64,000 nt of DNA from Symbiodinium natans (GCA_905221605.1 CAJNDS010002634.1:551001-615000), one strand, 5' to 3'; positions 18,558-28,470 are shown, numbered from the stretch's first letter. Notes: a model not told the origin generated them from the letters alone. Program-made: numbers and translations.

Positions 18558-18957
18558 GCTTCGGACTTCTGCAATGTCAGGGCTTAGGATCTTAGTCGAT
18601 TTCAAAGCTTGGCAGTTTGGGGGTTCGATTGGGGCCGGGCGTTTAATGTATTTTAGGTTTGTACTTCACAATTCCGAATACTGCCAAGACGCAGTCGCTC
18701 CTATCTTCTCACGGTCAAATGCTCGTGGGGGTAGACTCCCAGCAAAACAAACGAGTTTGTGTTCAGAAATGTGGAAGCTGCCTCCCAACCTCCACAACTC
18801 AGCCTGAACGCGTGCAAAGCCAGGATCCATGTATGGGAGCTCCACTAATTGGCAAAGCCAAAACCACTGCGAGTTGAAGGTTAGCTTTCCTTAGGTCCTT
18901 GCAGGCCCCCTTCCGCAACAAGCGATGCGTTTCCGTTGCGTTCCTCATTATTCCTCC
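18558..18957 (+). CDS. Long exon-like segment and a short one
   Basis: 18558-18808 is open for about 83 codons directly after the family A element: LRTSAMSGLRILVDFKAWQF then GGSIGAGRLMYFRFVLHNSE. TGA ends the frame at 18806-18808. About 18905-18955 follows CCTTGCAG and reads APFRNKRCVSVAFLIIP. Function unknown. Confidence 0.45.
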
Positions 18958-19015
18958 CTAAACCCTAAACCCTAATCCCTAAACCCTAAACCCTAAACCC
19001 TAAACCCTTTTCTAG

Positions 19016-19124
19016 GAGCCCAAGCCCCGGAAGGCAACATGGCAGCCTCGTGTCTTGCCACACCAGGACGGCGACACAATGCCTGGGGCGCCACCGGCGA
19101 GCGCCCCAGCATCGCGGCAGCATG
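19016..19124 (+). CDS. Exon-like segment with strong splice signals
   Basis: Acceptor TTTTCTAG, donor GTAAGA. It reads EPKPRKATWQPRVLPHQDGD then TMPGAPPASAPASRQ; proline-rich and disordered. A CCCTAAA array (18955-19007) lies just upstream, inside the intron. Confidence 0.6.
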
Positions 19125-19144
19125 GTAAGAGGCACTTTTGGATG

Positions 19145-19192
19145 TACAGCTCTCTCTCTCTCGCTCTCTCACTCTCTTTTATATTTTCTCTT

Positions 19193-19228
<36 letters not shown>

Positions 19229-19275
19229 TCTCTCTCTGTCTCTCTGTACGTATATATATATATATATATATCTAT
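19145..19275. repeat. CT microsatellite followed by TA microsatellite
   Basis: Long CTCTCT tract to about 19245, then TATATA. More TA tracts follow at 19318-19415. They start about 20 nt after a GTAAGA donor, so they are intronic. Confidence 0.95.
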
Positions 19276-19372
19276 CTATATATACAAAAGTATAAATATG
19301 AATAAGTCTCTCTCTCTCTATATATATATACACATAATGGCAGCGTAGGCACAACCGAGCCACAAGACGGAC

Positions 19373-19403
<31 letters not shown>

Positions 19404-19545
19404 TATATATATACGTAATATTTATGCAGACATACTTAAGTTTTAGTTAGGTACATGTTCGGGGCTTTTGCTTGCCCGAATACGCGCTTTCGCAATGGCA
19501 CCTTCTCCTAGGGTAAAACTGCTGTGCCTTCTGGGCTCTCTGCAG

Positions 19546-19895
19546 CGGTTGCTTGCAGCCGCTGCTGCTGGGGATGCTTCGGGCGCGGGGGCCTTCATCT
19601 CACAGGACCCCTCTACAGGCTTACAGATGTACCTTTGGCCTCCAGTCGTAAAGCTCGCCGTCACCTGACTGCAGCACTGAGCTCCCTTTAGGGTCCCGGG
19701 CCGCTCCCAGCTTTTTGCGAGCCGCTGGCGGGCCTGACCAGTGTGGGATACTTCCGTAGAACTCATCACTTACTTAGTTGTTGCAGGCATTTAGCGTGAG
19801 CGACTTGTGAGAGCGAGGAACAGTTCAGGCACACCGATGTCAACAGACGTACCTGCAGGGACTTGGTCTGAGAGCCCTGGCTAGCGAAAGGGAGT
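19546..19895 (+). CDS. Exon-like segments, alanine-rich
   Basis: 19546-19618 follows CTCTGCAG and reads RLLAAAAAGDASGAGAFISQ before a GC donor. About 19829-19895 (TPMSTDVPAGTWSESPG) follows CAGTTCAG. Frames are uncertain. Confidence 0.35.
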
Positions 19896-20015
19896 TCATG
19901 ATCTGAGGTGAGACACCTGCGGATAGGACAGCAGCGACTGCTAGCAGTTAGATAAGTCACACCACTGGATTACAGGGTTCATTGGGCTGTTTTTTTTGAC
20001 ATTCTTTTTACACAG

Positions 20016-20286
20016 TTGCTCATGTATCTTAACATGGGCAAAACAAACGACGCTCGAGGTTGTGCAGGGGTTCCAGGAAGTTTGGGTTTGAGGAAAAGCT
20101 CGGTGCTTCTGAACAGCACCAGCTCAAAAAGCCGCCGCCCCCTCCCCCCCTCCCCCCCTCCCACTCGACATCCGTCCTTCACGCGACCCTAGCATGCAGA
20201 CCAGATAGCCCTAAACAATAAACACAAACCCTTAGCAACTATGCCAGAACAGTGGCGGTCCGTGGTTGCTCTACTCTGAGCTTCAG
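20016..20286 (+). CDS. Two exon-like segments
   Basis: 20016 to about 20187 follows ACACAG and reads LLMYLNMGKTNDARGCAGVP then a serine/proline-rich tail. 20236-20286 follows CCCTTAG and reads NYARTVAVRGCSTLSF. The second frame is tentative. Confidence 0.4.
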
Positions 20287-20315
20287 ATCCAACAAAGTAG
20301 TATACTGTACTTACT

Positions 20316-20416
20316 TTGGGATGTTCCCCCACTAACGGTCCTTAATCGGGATTAGAATGATAGGAGGTACCCTAACCACGAAGAAAGACTGTTAGTATAA
20401 GGGGGGAACATCCCAA
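20316..20416. mobile_element. Family A element, copy 5
   Basis: Ends TTGGGATGTTCCCCCACTAA and AAGGGGGGAACATCCCAA. The left arm lacks the CTTATA step present in most copies. Confidence 0.8.
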
Positions 20417-20631
20417 ATAGTATTTTATGTTAGGGTGCCATGGTGTAGATCAATCTTCACACCCTCAAGCCCTGAAACCTCAGCCTTAGCCCTTAAACCC
20501 TGAAACCTTGACCTCCAGCATCCCAAACCCGACCACCAAAGTCCCCAAAACCAACCCCTAAACCCCAAGTGCCATGCGCGCGTGTGAGAGTCCTGAAGCG
20601 AAAGCCCCGAGAAACCCTCAATCCGAAATCC

Positions 20632-20840
20632 TAAACCCTAAACCCCAAACCCCCAAACCCCAAACCCTAAACCCTAAAACCCTAAACCCTAGACCCCCAA
20701 ACCCCTAAACCCTAACCCTAAACCCCAAACCCCAAACCCTAAAACCCTAAAACCCTAAACCCTAGACCCCCAAACCCCTAACCCCCTAAACCCTAAACCC
20801 CAAAACCCCAAACCCCAAAAACCCTAAACCCCTAAACCCC
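20632..20840 (-). repeat. Degenerate CCCTAAA/CCCCAAA array
   Basis: Mixed CCCTAAA, CCCCAAA, CCCTAGA and CCCCTAAA units, with a longer block repeated about 90 nt apart. Confidence 0.9.
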
Positions 20841-20846
20841 GCGCAG

Positions 20847-20933
20847 GAGCGAGGCGCGGCGCCGCTCGTCTGGCCAGTCGTCTGGCCAGTCCAGCTCGCA
20901 GTCGGCCCCGAAATCCAGTCCCTCAGACTCAGC
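20847..20933 (+). CDS. Exon-like segment with a telomere-type donor
   Basis: Follows GCGCAG and ends before GTAGGGTTTAGGG. One frame reads SEARRRSSGQSSGQSSSQSA; another is also open, so the phase is open to doubt. CTGGCCAGT occurs twice. CCCCAAA-type repeats lie upstream, TTTAGGG-type downstream. Confidence 0.5.
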
Positions 20934-20935
20934 GT

Positions 20936-21033
20936 AGGGTTTAGGGCTAGGGTGTAGGGTGTTTAGGGTTTAGGGTGTTTAGGGTTTAGGGTGTTTAGGG
21001 TTTAGGGTGTTTGGGTGTTTAGGGTTTAGGGTT
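20936..21033 (+). repeat. TTTAGGG array with GTGTTTAGGG variant units
   Basis: Alternating GTGTTTAGGG and TTTAGGG units, a higher-order pattern not seen in most other arrays. Confidence 0.85.
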
Positions 21034-21162
21034 GAGAGAGCCCTGGCGCAAAAAGGGTTTAGGGTTTAAGGATTGTTGGTTACTATAATCCCTAAGGAGC
21101 AGTTAAAATTATGATTGTTGCTAGGGTGCCAAGTTCAGTATAGTCAGAGGGCTTCGGCCCTC

Positions 21163-21192
21163 TTTTTTTTTTTTTTTGGGGGGGGGGGGGGC
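21163..21192. repeat. T-run to G-run transition
   Basis: About 16 T then 13 G. Similar T/G or C/A transitions occur at 26691, 29023, 37690, 50947, 54066 and 54841. Confidence 0.9.
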
Positions 21193-21466
21193 TTTAAAGA
21201 GGTTGAAGGTTTAGGGTCTAGGCCTTAAGTGCTTCAAGGGCTTTAACGGGTTGGAGGGCTGTAAGGGGTTTCAGGCGCTTAGGGTTTAGGGTTGAAGTGG
21301 TCATCTTTCTATGTCCTGGCGAGTTTTGTGTGTTAGGGTGTGAAACCCAGTCCCTCAGACGCAGGGAGTTTAGGCCTTTAGGGGTTTGAAGGGCTTCAGA
21401 TGGTGCTTGAAGCGCTTGAAGTGTTTGGGGTCTTAGGGCTCAGCGACCAAGCCTTGGCAAGCCTGC

Positions 21467-21576
21467 TATAGGGGCCGGAATAAATATTAGTAGTATTTCC
21501 TTATGGTCCCTTTGCAAATATGCTGTAATATCCTCCCCCCAAAACCCTATTCTATTTATTAAGGCCGCTATATTAA
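21467..21576. mobile_element. Family D element, copy 2
   Basis: Ends TATAGGGGCCGGAATAA and TTAAGGCCGCTATATTA, about 110 bp. Confidence 0.8.
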
Positions 21577-21621
21577 GTACCGAAGACCAGGTCCTGAGCC
21601 GAAACCAAGTCACGACATGTG

Positions 21622-21955
21622 GGCGGTGAAGAGCACCGACGGCGCAGTGTTGGAAACAGAAGGTGGGGGCCTCAGGCCAACACAGCGCTTTGGTTTAGAA
21701 GGGTTTAGGGTTTAGGGTTTAGGGTTTCAATAGGGTTTAGGGTTTCGCGGATAGGGAGTTTTTTGTTTATCTGGTTTTTAGGAGAGACAGAGGAGAGGGG
21801 AGAGCGGAGAGAGGAGAGGAAGAAAGGGAATCGAAAGACTATGGGGCACCGCCAAGACCTGATCACTCTGGGTGAGGTTGGTAGTTCAAAAAGAAGTAAG
21901 GGATTGGGGAGAGAGGCGGGGACAGCAGCATGAAGTGAAGCAGGCCTCAGGCACC
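21622..21955 (+). CDS. Two exon-like segments, the second highly charged
   Basis: About 21622-21662 reads AVKSTDGAVLETE with donor GTGGGG. 21782 to about 21955 follows GTTTTTAG and reads ETEERGERREERKKGNRKTM then GHRQDLITLGEVGSSKRS, a likely coiled-coil or disordered stretch. A TTTAGGG array (21701-21745) lies in the intron. Confidence 0.5.
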
Positions 21956-22002
21956 GTTTGTGTGACACAAAGAAACCCTAAACCCTAAACCCTCCTTGGC
22001 AG

Positions 22003-22104
22003 GTATGTGGTGGGAATGGCAGTGGTGGGGACCGAGCGGCTGGAGCTTTTTCAGTTCCTGGGTCACAGAGCAGATCGAGAAGGCCGCCAAAACACAACAA
22101 CACG
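22003..22104 (+). CDS. Exon-like segment ending at a TTTAGGG donor
   Basis: Acceptor CTTGGCAG, donor GTTTAGGG; 34 whole codons, VCGGNGSGGDRAAGAFSVPG then SQSRSRRPPKHNNT. A second frame is also open. Confidence 0.5.
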
Positions 22105-22147
22105 GTTTAGGGTTTAGGGTTTAGGGTTTAGGGTTTAGGGTTTAGGG
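22105..22147 (+). repeat. TTTAGGG array, six units
   Basis: Begins exactly with the GT of the donor after CACG. Confidence 0.9.
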
Positions 22148-22329
22148 AACCTCCGAACCTCCCGTAAACCCGTACAAAATCGAGGTCCCTGAAGCCCCCT
22201 TAAGCCGCCTGTCAAGGGTTACCCTACGATAATCAAGGCTATTCAGGGATAATTGAGCCTAATTCAGGTTTAGGGTTTAGGGTTTAGGGTTTATGGTTTA
22301 GGGTTAGGTGGCCTTGATGTCAGGCGTCA

Positions 22330-22470
22330 ATGCTGTATCTAGCACTTAGTTATCTGGCTGGTTCTTAGTAGGGAATGAGGGAATGAGGTACCCTGTAGAA
22401 TCCCTTAAAGGGGTATACACAGGGCCCTCATTCCATCATTCCCTGCTAAGAAACAGGGGGTTATGGCCGT
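22330..22470. repeat. Inverted repeat around GGTTCTTAGTAGGGAATGAG
   Basis: TCTTAGTAGGGAATGAGG near 22352 is mirrored by CATTCCCTGCTAAGAAAC near 22436. It may be a single-copy MITE-like element. Confidence 0.6.
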
Positions 22471-22552
22471 TTCAGGGACCCGTGTAAGGGACCATACTTG
22501 GCGAAATTGGCGAGCCGCCCAATGTGTGCTCTTTCTGTGCGACTTCTTACAG

Positions 22553-23224
22553 GCTAGAGTGGGCTACGAGCATCCTCTCACCCTGCTTGACCGCATTGTG
22601 GACCCTAAAGCCTTATAAGCCCGTGACTTGAGGCATGCGAACCCGGAATGAAAGTCGCCAGGTATTTTGCATGTTGGTCCACTGAGTCCGTGAACCCTGC
22701 ACGTTCCGCAGGCCTTCGCGCTGGGGCGAGCCTCCTGCAGCCTGCTCTATGAGGGTCGACAAGTGGAATTTAACCTGGCCAATGGCAGAGAGGCCTGCTC
22801 ATGGGCAGGCATAGGTCGCACTAGATTTTTTTGCGTCTTCTTCTGCTTCTTGCCGTCTGCCGGCCTGTCCGGTCATTTTCTTGATCTTCCGGGAGCTTGA
22901 TAAGCCAAAACTCTTGACAATCCTCCTAGGCACTGTAGCATTCGCTTGCATGTGCAGGTGAATGGGGACGGCCGCATTCGTCGCATTCGCATGCCCTGTG
23001 ACGAGTCCCTCCTCGGGGCATCAGCTGCTTTGGCTTGTAGCGGCTATGGTCGCTTCAGTAGTGTTTTTTGGGGTTTATAGGGTTTATAGGGTTTGTAGGG
23101 TCTGTAGGGGGTTTAGGGTCTAGGGTTTAGGGATATAAGACCTAAGATTTTGGGTTCGGAGGGGAGTCATTTTTGCTAGAGCGGCTAGTCTTCAGAGGTT
23201 GACCCCTTCGCCGGTCAAACCGCC
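22553..23224 (+). CDS. Exon chain, probably extracellular or soluble domain
   Basis: 22553 to about 22612 follows CTTCTTACAG and reads ARVGYEHPLTLLDRIVDPKA. 22712-22808 follows GTTCCGCAG and reads AFALGRASCSLLYEGRQVEF before a GC donor. 22958-23060 follows ATGTGCAG and reads VNGDGRIRRIRMPCDESLLG. It joins 23196-23224 (VDPFAGQTA) in phase. The intron before the last exon contains GTTTAGGG-type repeats. Several small residues and cysteines suggest a folded domain; none was recognised. Confidence 0.55.
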
Positions 23225-23387
23225 GTAGGGGCGGAGTCTTGCTTGTGACCCAGGCTTCCAAGCCTATAAACCATAAACTACCTTAAGAAGCCCCCCAAAA
23301 CTAGAAGATCATACTCCTCTTATTGCCCCATGATAGGGACAAAGTGCTTTTTATTTGTTTGGGGGGATTGCACAGCAACAGTCGTAA

Positions 23388-23525
23388 ACCCTAAACCCTA
23401 CACCCCAAACCCCAAACCCCAAACCCCAAACCCCAAACCCCAAACCCCAAACCCCAAACCCCAAACCCCAAACCCCAAACCCCAAACCCCAAACCCCAAA
23501 CCCTAAACCCTAAACCCTAAACCCA
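23388..23525 (-). repeat. Array switching from CCCTAAA to CCCCAAA and back
   Basis: About 14 consecutive CCCCAAA units (23402-23502) flanked by CCCTAAA units. The variant block is uniform, which suggests local amplification. Confidence 0.95.
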
Positions 23526-23529
23526 ATCC

Positions 23530-23755
23530 TCCCTCCACCTCCTCGGGATCCTCTGTGCTTTCGGCATTGTCGACGATCGGACTGTTTCGGGGTTTCGGGC
23601 GTCATGTTTTTTTTTTTCGGCCTAAACCCTGAACCCTAAACCCTAAACCCTAAACCCCTTGGCTGAGGTTTGTTCTACTTTCTTGGCTTCGACGCTCAGC
23701 GAGCAGAACGGGCCGTCACTGCAGCAGGGACCGCAGGGAGATCTCTCTTAGCACA
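23530..23755 (+). CDS. Two exon-like segments
   Basis: About 23530-23591 reads LHLLGILCAFGIVDDRTVSG with donor GTTTCGGG. About 23670-23755 reads GLFYFLGFDAQRAERAVTAA. The starts are uncertain. Confidence 0.4.
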
Positions 23756-24024
23756 TGGGGGGGGTGGGGGGGGATTGCGGGGGGACCTCCTGGAGGCCTG
23801 CTTGAAGGTTCATGGGCATTATAGGGGTTAGGGGTTATAGGGTTTAGGGCTATTTCAGGCTCATTATGAAATTACCATCTAGGATACCTTACACATGGAA
23901 CTGGCCTGGTAGGTAGGGAGTGTCGGGTGTTGCCATGCTTCTCTTCAGTGTGCCGATAGTTCTTGCATGCCTCAGTGCTTTAGGGTTTAAAGTTCAGGGT
24001 TTAGGGCTCGATGAAACGCTGCAG

Positions 24025-24104
24025 ATGCAGGACCTCTTTTCAGGGTGCTGCTGACGACCCAAGACCCTGTCCCCAATGCACGGGACCAAAGCAGCTGCAC
24101 CCAG
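24025..24104 (+). CDS. Exon-like segment
   Basis: Acceptor ACGCTGCAG, donor GTGGAC. It reads AGPLFRVLLTTQDPVPNARD and ends with a whole codon. TTTAGGG repeats lie just upstream. Confidence 0.5.
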
Positions 24105-24659
24105 GTGGACGAATGGGGTAGCCACGGAGAGCAGCTTGGCCAAAAACCCCGAAAGCCATGCCCTAAACCCTAAACCCGAAAGCCATAAGCTCAATGCTTT
24201 GAGCAGTTCACACCCAAACCGGGCATCTTCTCCTTGCAGACCCCGTCAGTTAAGTCGCTGAAAGATCTACAATAGGCACTGCTCGCTCGGAGAGTGCGGG
24301 GCTGCTTCCCCAGCATATACCTTGGCAGGCTGCATGCAAAATCAGGGATACACTTGTGAGTGGCAGAAAAAATTCGGGCGCAGATGCCAGAAAGGGTTGT
24401 TTGGGGTTTCGGGAGATGCAGAGGCTTGAGGCTTAGAGGGGCTCCAGAAACCTGAGGCAAGCTGCTCAGCGTGCAAGAGGACCCTGCTCTGCTCTCACCC
24501 AGCCGGACGCAAAGTATCGCAGCTGGGCGAAAGAGGGGCTCCTGCAAAGCTACACTATACCCTAAACCCTAAACCCGCACGGAAGCGCATTGGCCTCAAG
24601 AACACGACATAGTAGGACTTCTCGATGCATGCAGGGCTTCGGGAGATTGTGTCTCCAAA

Positions 24660-24737
24660 ACTACTATTTGCTTAAGAACCCCAAAAGAATGAAACAAAAA
24701 ACAATCCCTACATTACCCTTAATAAGGAAGATAGTAG
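24660..24737. mobile_element. Family E element, copy 1 (short)
   Basis: CTACTATTTGCTTAAGAACC at left and AATAAGGAAGATAGTAG at right. The G-rich right arm seen in copies 2 and 5 is missing. Confidence 0.65.
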
Positions 24738-24754
24738 AAAACGCCTGTAATCAG

Positions 24755-24900
24755 GCACCGAACCTTGTAGATCTTCTTGCGGCGCAGCAAGAATTGGAGC
24801 AGCAAGGGGAGCAGACCCTCGGTCCGGGCAGCTCCAAGCACCAAGCCCCACAACACTCAATCCCAAAGCTGTTGCTCAGAAGAAGAGTTCTTAGTAGCTG
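24755..24900 (+). CDS. Exon-like segment, glutamine-rich
   Basis: Follows GTAATCAG right after the family E element. One frame reads PNLVDLLAAQQELEQQGEQT and stays open to TGA at 24899-24901. It looks like a coiled coil. Confidence 0.45.
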
Positions 24901-24992
24901 AGTGAGTACACCTTACGCTTGTTGGTATACTACAGCCCCCTATAAAACTGAAAGTTTACACTTTTAAGGGGGCTTATGAACTCAGCAAGCAA
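24896..24992. mobile_element. Family G element, copy 2
   Basis: GCTGAGTGAG at left, AACTGAAAGTTTACACTTTT core and TATGAACTCAGCAAGC at right, matching 12000-12108. Confidence 0.6.
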
Positions 24993-25259
24993 GGGTGTTT
25001 AGAGTCTAGGGTGATTTAACCCACAAGTTGGCAGTATTTCAGGGGGGGGTTGGTGGTACTAAGGCTTGTGTGTGTGGGGGTGTGCACGCACCATGCCTAA
25101 GCCTCATCTTGGGGACCACAGGAACCCGAACATTGGGGTCATATGAAACAGGGCTTATATTACTGTTCTTGGTGAGTGCATATACTTTTTCATATTGGTG
25201 AGTGTATATATTGGGTGTCCTTTTTGGGGTGCAAGTAATATAAACCCTACGTTATATAC

Positions 25260-25447
25260 CCTATACGACCAGAATCCCTATCGGGGTCTATGAATCACCA
25301 GGACCGGGAGTAGGCCCTTATTCCTTTTTTTGAGGGCTGGGGTTCCCTCATAATCCCCTGAACCAAAAAGGGTACCCTTTTTATTCCTAGGTTACTCCTG
25401 GATCTATGAACCATAAGCCCTTTTGGGGTTCTCAATTGTTCCCCAAG
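25260..25447. mobile_element. Family I/H-like composite element
   Basis: Contains ACCGGGAGTAGGCCCTTATT, CCAAAAAGGGTACCCTTTTT and TTACTCCTGGATCTATGAAC, as in 51731-51928. It ends CCCCAAG, as the H elements do, exactly before an open exon. Confidence 0.55.
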
Positions 25448-25787
25448 GTTTTGGCCGAGGCTCTTCTCGCCCAAGCCCGAAACCCTCGAACCCCGCAGCC
25501 GATCCCCTTACTTGGAGGTTTAGGGTTTAGGGTTCAGGGTTTAGGGTTTAGGGTTTAGGGTTTTTTTAGATGTTATGGTTGATCCCAATTGGTCTCAGAT
25601 TGTTCTTCCTTCCATTCCTGAAGTTAGCCGAGAGGTCTTTGACAGATTTCATATATTCTGTTGACTTGGAGCGAAATCCCCGAGGGATGGCTGAGACAAG
25701 TCTTGCAGTTTGCGGGCCCGTAAGTCAGGGCTTGCACTGCACTTTTGGGCGACATCGGGGTGGCCACGAGTGCTTCTTCGCTGGCAG
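25448..25787 (+). CDS. Exon chain with a telomere-repeat intron
   Basis: 25448-25517 (VLAEALLAQARNPRTPQPIP) joins 25570-25659 (VMVDPNWSQIVLPSIPEVSR then EVFDRFHIF) in phase 1. The intron 25518-25569 is 52 nt: GTTTAGGG repeats ending TTTTTTTAG. 25709-25787 follows GTCTTGCAG, has donor GTACTGG and is open in more than one frame. Soluble protein, family unknown. Confidence 0.6.
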
Positions 25788-25849
25788 GTACTGGCATAGC
25801 TCTCAGACCGGGTTCAAAAGGGTTTAGGGTTTAGGGTTTAGGGAACCCA

Positions 25850-25949
25850 ATGAGAGCTGTACTGAAAACCCAATCCAACCACACTGGGGCACTTAAGGGA
25901 CCTACAAGTACAGGTCTAATTGGGTTATGAAGTGCCATGAACCTCCAAG
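25850..25949. mobile_element. Family B element, copy with worn left end
   Basis: The right end ATGAAGTGCCATGAACCTCC and the core GGGCACTTAAGGGACCTACA match family B. Confidence 0.6.
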
Positions 25950-26033
25950 TGGCAATAGTTGCCCTAAACCCTAAACCCTAAACCCCATACCCCAGAACCT
26001 CCGAATTGAAGTCTGTGCACCGAGGTCGTCGAG

Positions 26034-26112
26034 CCCAGTATCTCGGCCGGGTTCTCCTCGGATTGGTGTGCGGCTCCTCGGACTTCGTGGAGCCCTGAAA
26101 TCCCGAACCAGG
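26034..26112 (+). CDS. Exon-like segment ending at a TTTAGGG donor
   Basis: Follows TCGTCGAG; reads PSISAGFSSDWCAAPRTSWS; donor GTTTAGGG after CAGG. Confidence 0.45.
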
Positions 26113-26164
26113 GTTTAGGGTTCAGGGTTCAGGGTTTAGGGTTTAGGGTTTAGGGCCTGAAACT

Positions 26165-26605
26165 TGGGGGATGTTCCCCCTTCTACTAACAGCTCCTTAA
26201 TAGGGATTATAATAGGGGTTACTATAATTGTAAACGCCTCGGCAGCCCGGTTGGCCCACGGACAGGAAAGGAGGAAAGAGTGGGGGGGGGGGTACCAGGG
26301 CATCAGCTCAGGCAGGTCTCAGGGAGTTCCAGGCGTCTCCAGGGGGTCTCCGGGCAGTTCAGCGGATTTGTGCGTTTTGGAGCGCCCTTTCGACAGGCGG
26401 ACCCCCCCACGCCATCGGTTTGCAGCCCCTCCTGGGGGGGGGGGGGGCGCACAGGCCGGGGTGGGGGTTCGTCAGAAAATTTTGCATGGGGGAAGGGTTG
26501 GGTCAGGGGGAAGGGCCCAATCCGGGTCTGCTTGTTCCAGACGCTTCTCAGAAAAACCGAGGCGAATCCCTATTAAGGACTGTTAGTATAAGGGGAACAG
26601 CCGAA
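26165..26605. mobile_element. Family A element, copy 6, split by a 330-bp insert
   Basis: Left half 26165-26229 and right half 26565-26605 match family A. The insert 26235-26564 begins CGCCTCGG and ends CCGAGGCG, an 8-bp inverted repeat. It contains two exon-like segments, about 26235-26283 (ASAARLAHGQERRKEW) and 26312-26417 (SQGVPGVSRGSPGSSADLCV, donor GTTTGC). Either a second element entered the first, or the halves were separated by host sequence. Confidence 0.6.
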
Positions 26606-26780
26606 CCTTAAAGCCCCAAACACAAAGGGCTGTTGGGGGTTTGCTTAGCCTTAAGCCTTAAAGGCCTTCAGGGTTCGGCTTTGGTGGGTTTTTTTTTGGG
26701 GGGGGGTTGTGGGAACCTGGCGCGGCCTCATGTGGTCAGGCTTGCTTGGGGTTGAGGATGTTTCTAGAGGGCTGAACAAG

Positions 26781-27160
26781 CGAAAGAAGCAGAGTAGCCA
26801 TTTTGGCCCCGCCCTGGCTTGAGCCACAGGCGGCAATGTACCTGCTCAGACATTCAACTGAGTCCAACCCAGGGAGCGCCACTTGGGGTGTATGGGTGTG
26901 CGCCTCTTCCGGGGCCTGTTCTACCAACGAGGCCTCAAGCGATGCAAACACAAGAGTAGTGTAAATAAACAGGAAGTGATAAAGGGGGCCAGCAGCACGC
27001 CTCTCAAGCTGTCAGATCGCAGAAATCCTGCAGCTTTTTGTGGGGGCAGGGGGGGGGGGGGCCTGGATTTCGTTGGTCGTTCAGGTTGGCTGGGGATCAC
27101 GTAACGCGCGGAATGAGGGCGCGTGCCGTGAGTGGCGGGCCCTACCTTCATGCCCGAAAG
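26781..27160 (+). CDS. Three exon-like segments
   Basis: 26781 to about 26958 follows GAACAAG and is open for about 59 codons: RVAILAPPWLEPQAAMYLLR then HSTESNPGSATWGVWVCA. About 26985-27045 reads ASSTPLKLSDRRNPAAF. 27085 to about 27160 follows CGTTCAG and reads VGWGSRNARNEGACREWRAL. A G10 run separates the last two. Confidence 0.4.
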
Positions 27161-27164
27161 ATAG

Positions 27165-27167
<3 letters not shown>

Positions 27168-27199
<32 letters not shown>

Positions 27200-27281
27200 G
27201 GGCCATCGTGGCTAGGGTGTCGCCCTCCCGGGGTTGCCTCTCCGCTGTGTAAAAAAAAGAGAGAGAGAGAGAGAGAGATAC

Positions 27282-27316
<35 letters not shown>

Positions 27317-27318
27317 CA
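27168..27318. repeat. GA microsatellites
   Basis: GAGAGA tracts at 27170-27197 and 27259-27318. They produce spurious ER/RE-rich frames. Confidence 0.95.
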
Positions 27319-27478
27319 GCCAGACAGTGAGTCGAAGAGGGGTCTGTGTTTCCTCGCCAGACAGAGCGGTGGGCCAGAGAGACCGGGGGTTCCCCTTTGG
27401 GGGGCCCTCTTCGCTGGGTAGAAGAAGAGATAGCCAGAGACAGATAGTGGGTAGGAGGGAGGGACAGCCAGGTGGACT

Positions 27479-27652
27479 TTGCCAATGATAACGTTTCATC
27501 AAACGGCGGCTTCAAGGCTTACCCCAAGTGCCCTCTGTTGTGCCTTAAGCGCCTTGTTTACCTATATAGTATTCAGGGGCCTAGGTCAACGTAGGGTGGC
27601 TCCTATGCCGTTGAGCCCAGACCCGTGCTCCTATCCTGGAGCCCCATGTTCT
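27479..27652 (+). CDS. Two exon-like segments
   Basis: About 27479-27575 reads ANDNVSSNGGFKAYPKCPLL. About 27595-27652 reads VAPMPLSPDPCSYPGAPCS. Borders are uncertain. Confidence 0.35.
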
Positions 27653-27780
27653 GTTTAGGATTTACGGTTAGAGGCTTCCTTGGTCATAGTTGGGCATCAT
27701 TTTACATTTTTAAGGGTACTTAAACCGAATATAAGGAATATAGATTTTGATTTTTTAATACGATCCCAACCATGAACTAG

Positions 27781-28122
27781 CTTCAGCTCCTCAAAAGACC
27801 ATCAGCTGCCCAAAGGATGCCTCGGCCCGGAGTCACAAGCCTGGCCGCCACGGCAGCAGCTGCGCCCGCAATGAGGGGGATCACAAAAGCATTGAGGGAT
27901 CTTCTTGGAAGCGTCTTGAAGGTGAATTTGCTCAGGCTCACATGGTTTGGAGTTGCTGAATGCTTTAGCACGATATTCGCAACATCACCAACACTGACGG
28001 AGCCCTGTTGCTCCTCCAAAGCAGAGCCTTCACCTGGCCCAGGGCCTCTTGCAAAAGGGTCTAGAAAGGCTGGGTTGGGAGCAAGCGCGAGTTCTGTTGG
28101 CTTCACAGGACAGTCTGGTTAA
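27781..28122. CDS. Segment open on both strands
   Basis: The + frame reads MRGITKALRDLLGSVLKVNL within about 110 open codons. The - frame (28106-27783) reads RSLNAFVIPLIAGAAAAVAA within 107 codons. Only one is likely real. Neighbouring exons favour +, while the - reading looks membrane-like. Confidence 0.35.
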
Positions 28123-28210
28123 GGCTAAAAGGGCCTGGGGATATAGAGTCGAGAACCCTGAAGCCCAGACCGCCACCTGCAAAGCTGGCTTGTCTCCATC
28201 CTTCCTTCAG

Positions 28211-28302
28211 GTCGTGTGAAACATCGGGGTCATTCGCAAGAGTTCACCGTGCCGGCGGCTGTCTCACTGAAAGGCCGGTTCCACATGCTCAAATTCAATG
28301 AG
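28211..28302 (+). CDS. Exon-like segment with a GC donor
   Basis: Acceptor CCTTCAG, donor GCTTTG after GAG. It reads RVKHRGHSQEFTVPAAVSLK then GRFHMLKFNE. Confidence 0.5.
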
Positions 28303-28470
28303 GCTTTGTGCTTCTGACGGATACTTGTGGAAGTCGTTTAGCTGAGTGCACGGAAGTTTGTGGGGCTTGGATTTCGAGTTCTGTGACGGCGTATGAACCT
28401 TTTCCCCGCGGGCTTTGCCGACGCACCCGATCAACTCACCACCGTCATAAGCTTAAGAATTCAAAGCAGC

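Noticed and set aside
19050-19396. Frames with long S/L or E/R runs
   Set aside because: They come from the CT/GA and TA microsatellites at 19145-19415.
23388-23525. CRISPR array
   Set aside because: The units are contiguous heptamers without spacers; the sequence is eukaryotic in character.
27081-27515. ERERER/LSLSLS frames
   Set aside because: They come from GA microsatellites at 27168-27318.
27783-28106. Confident minus-strand gene
   Set aside because: The + strand is equally open over the same bases and neighbouring exons are on +.
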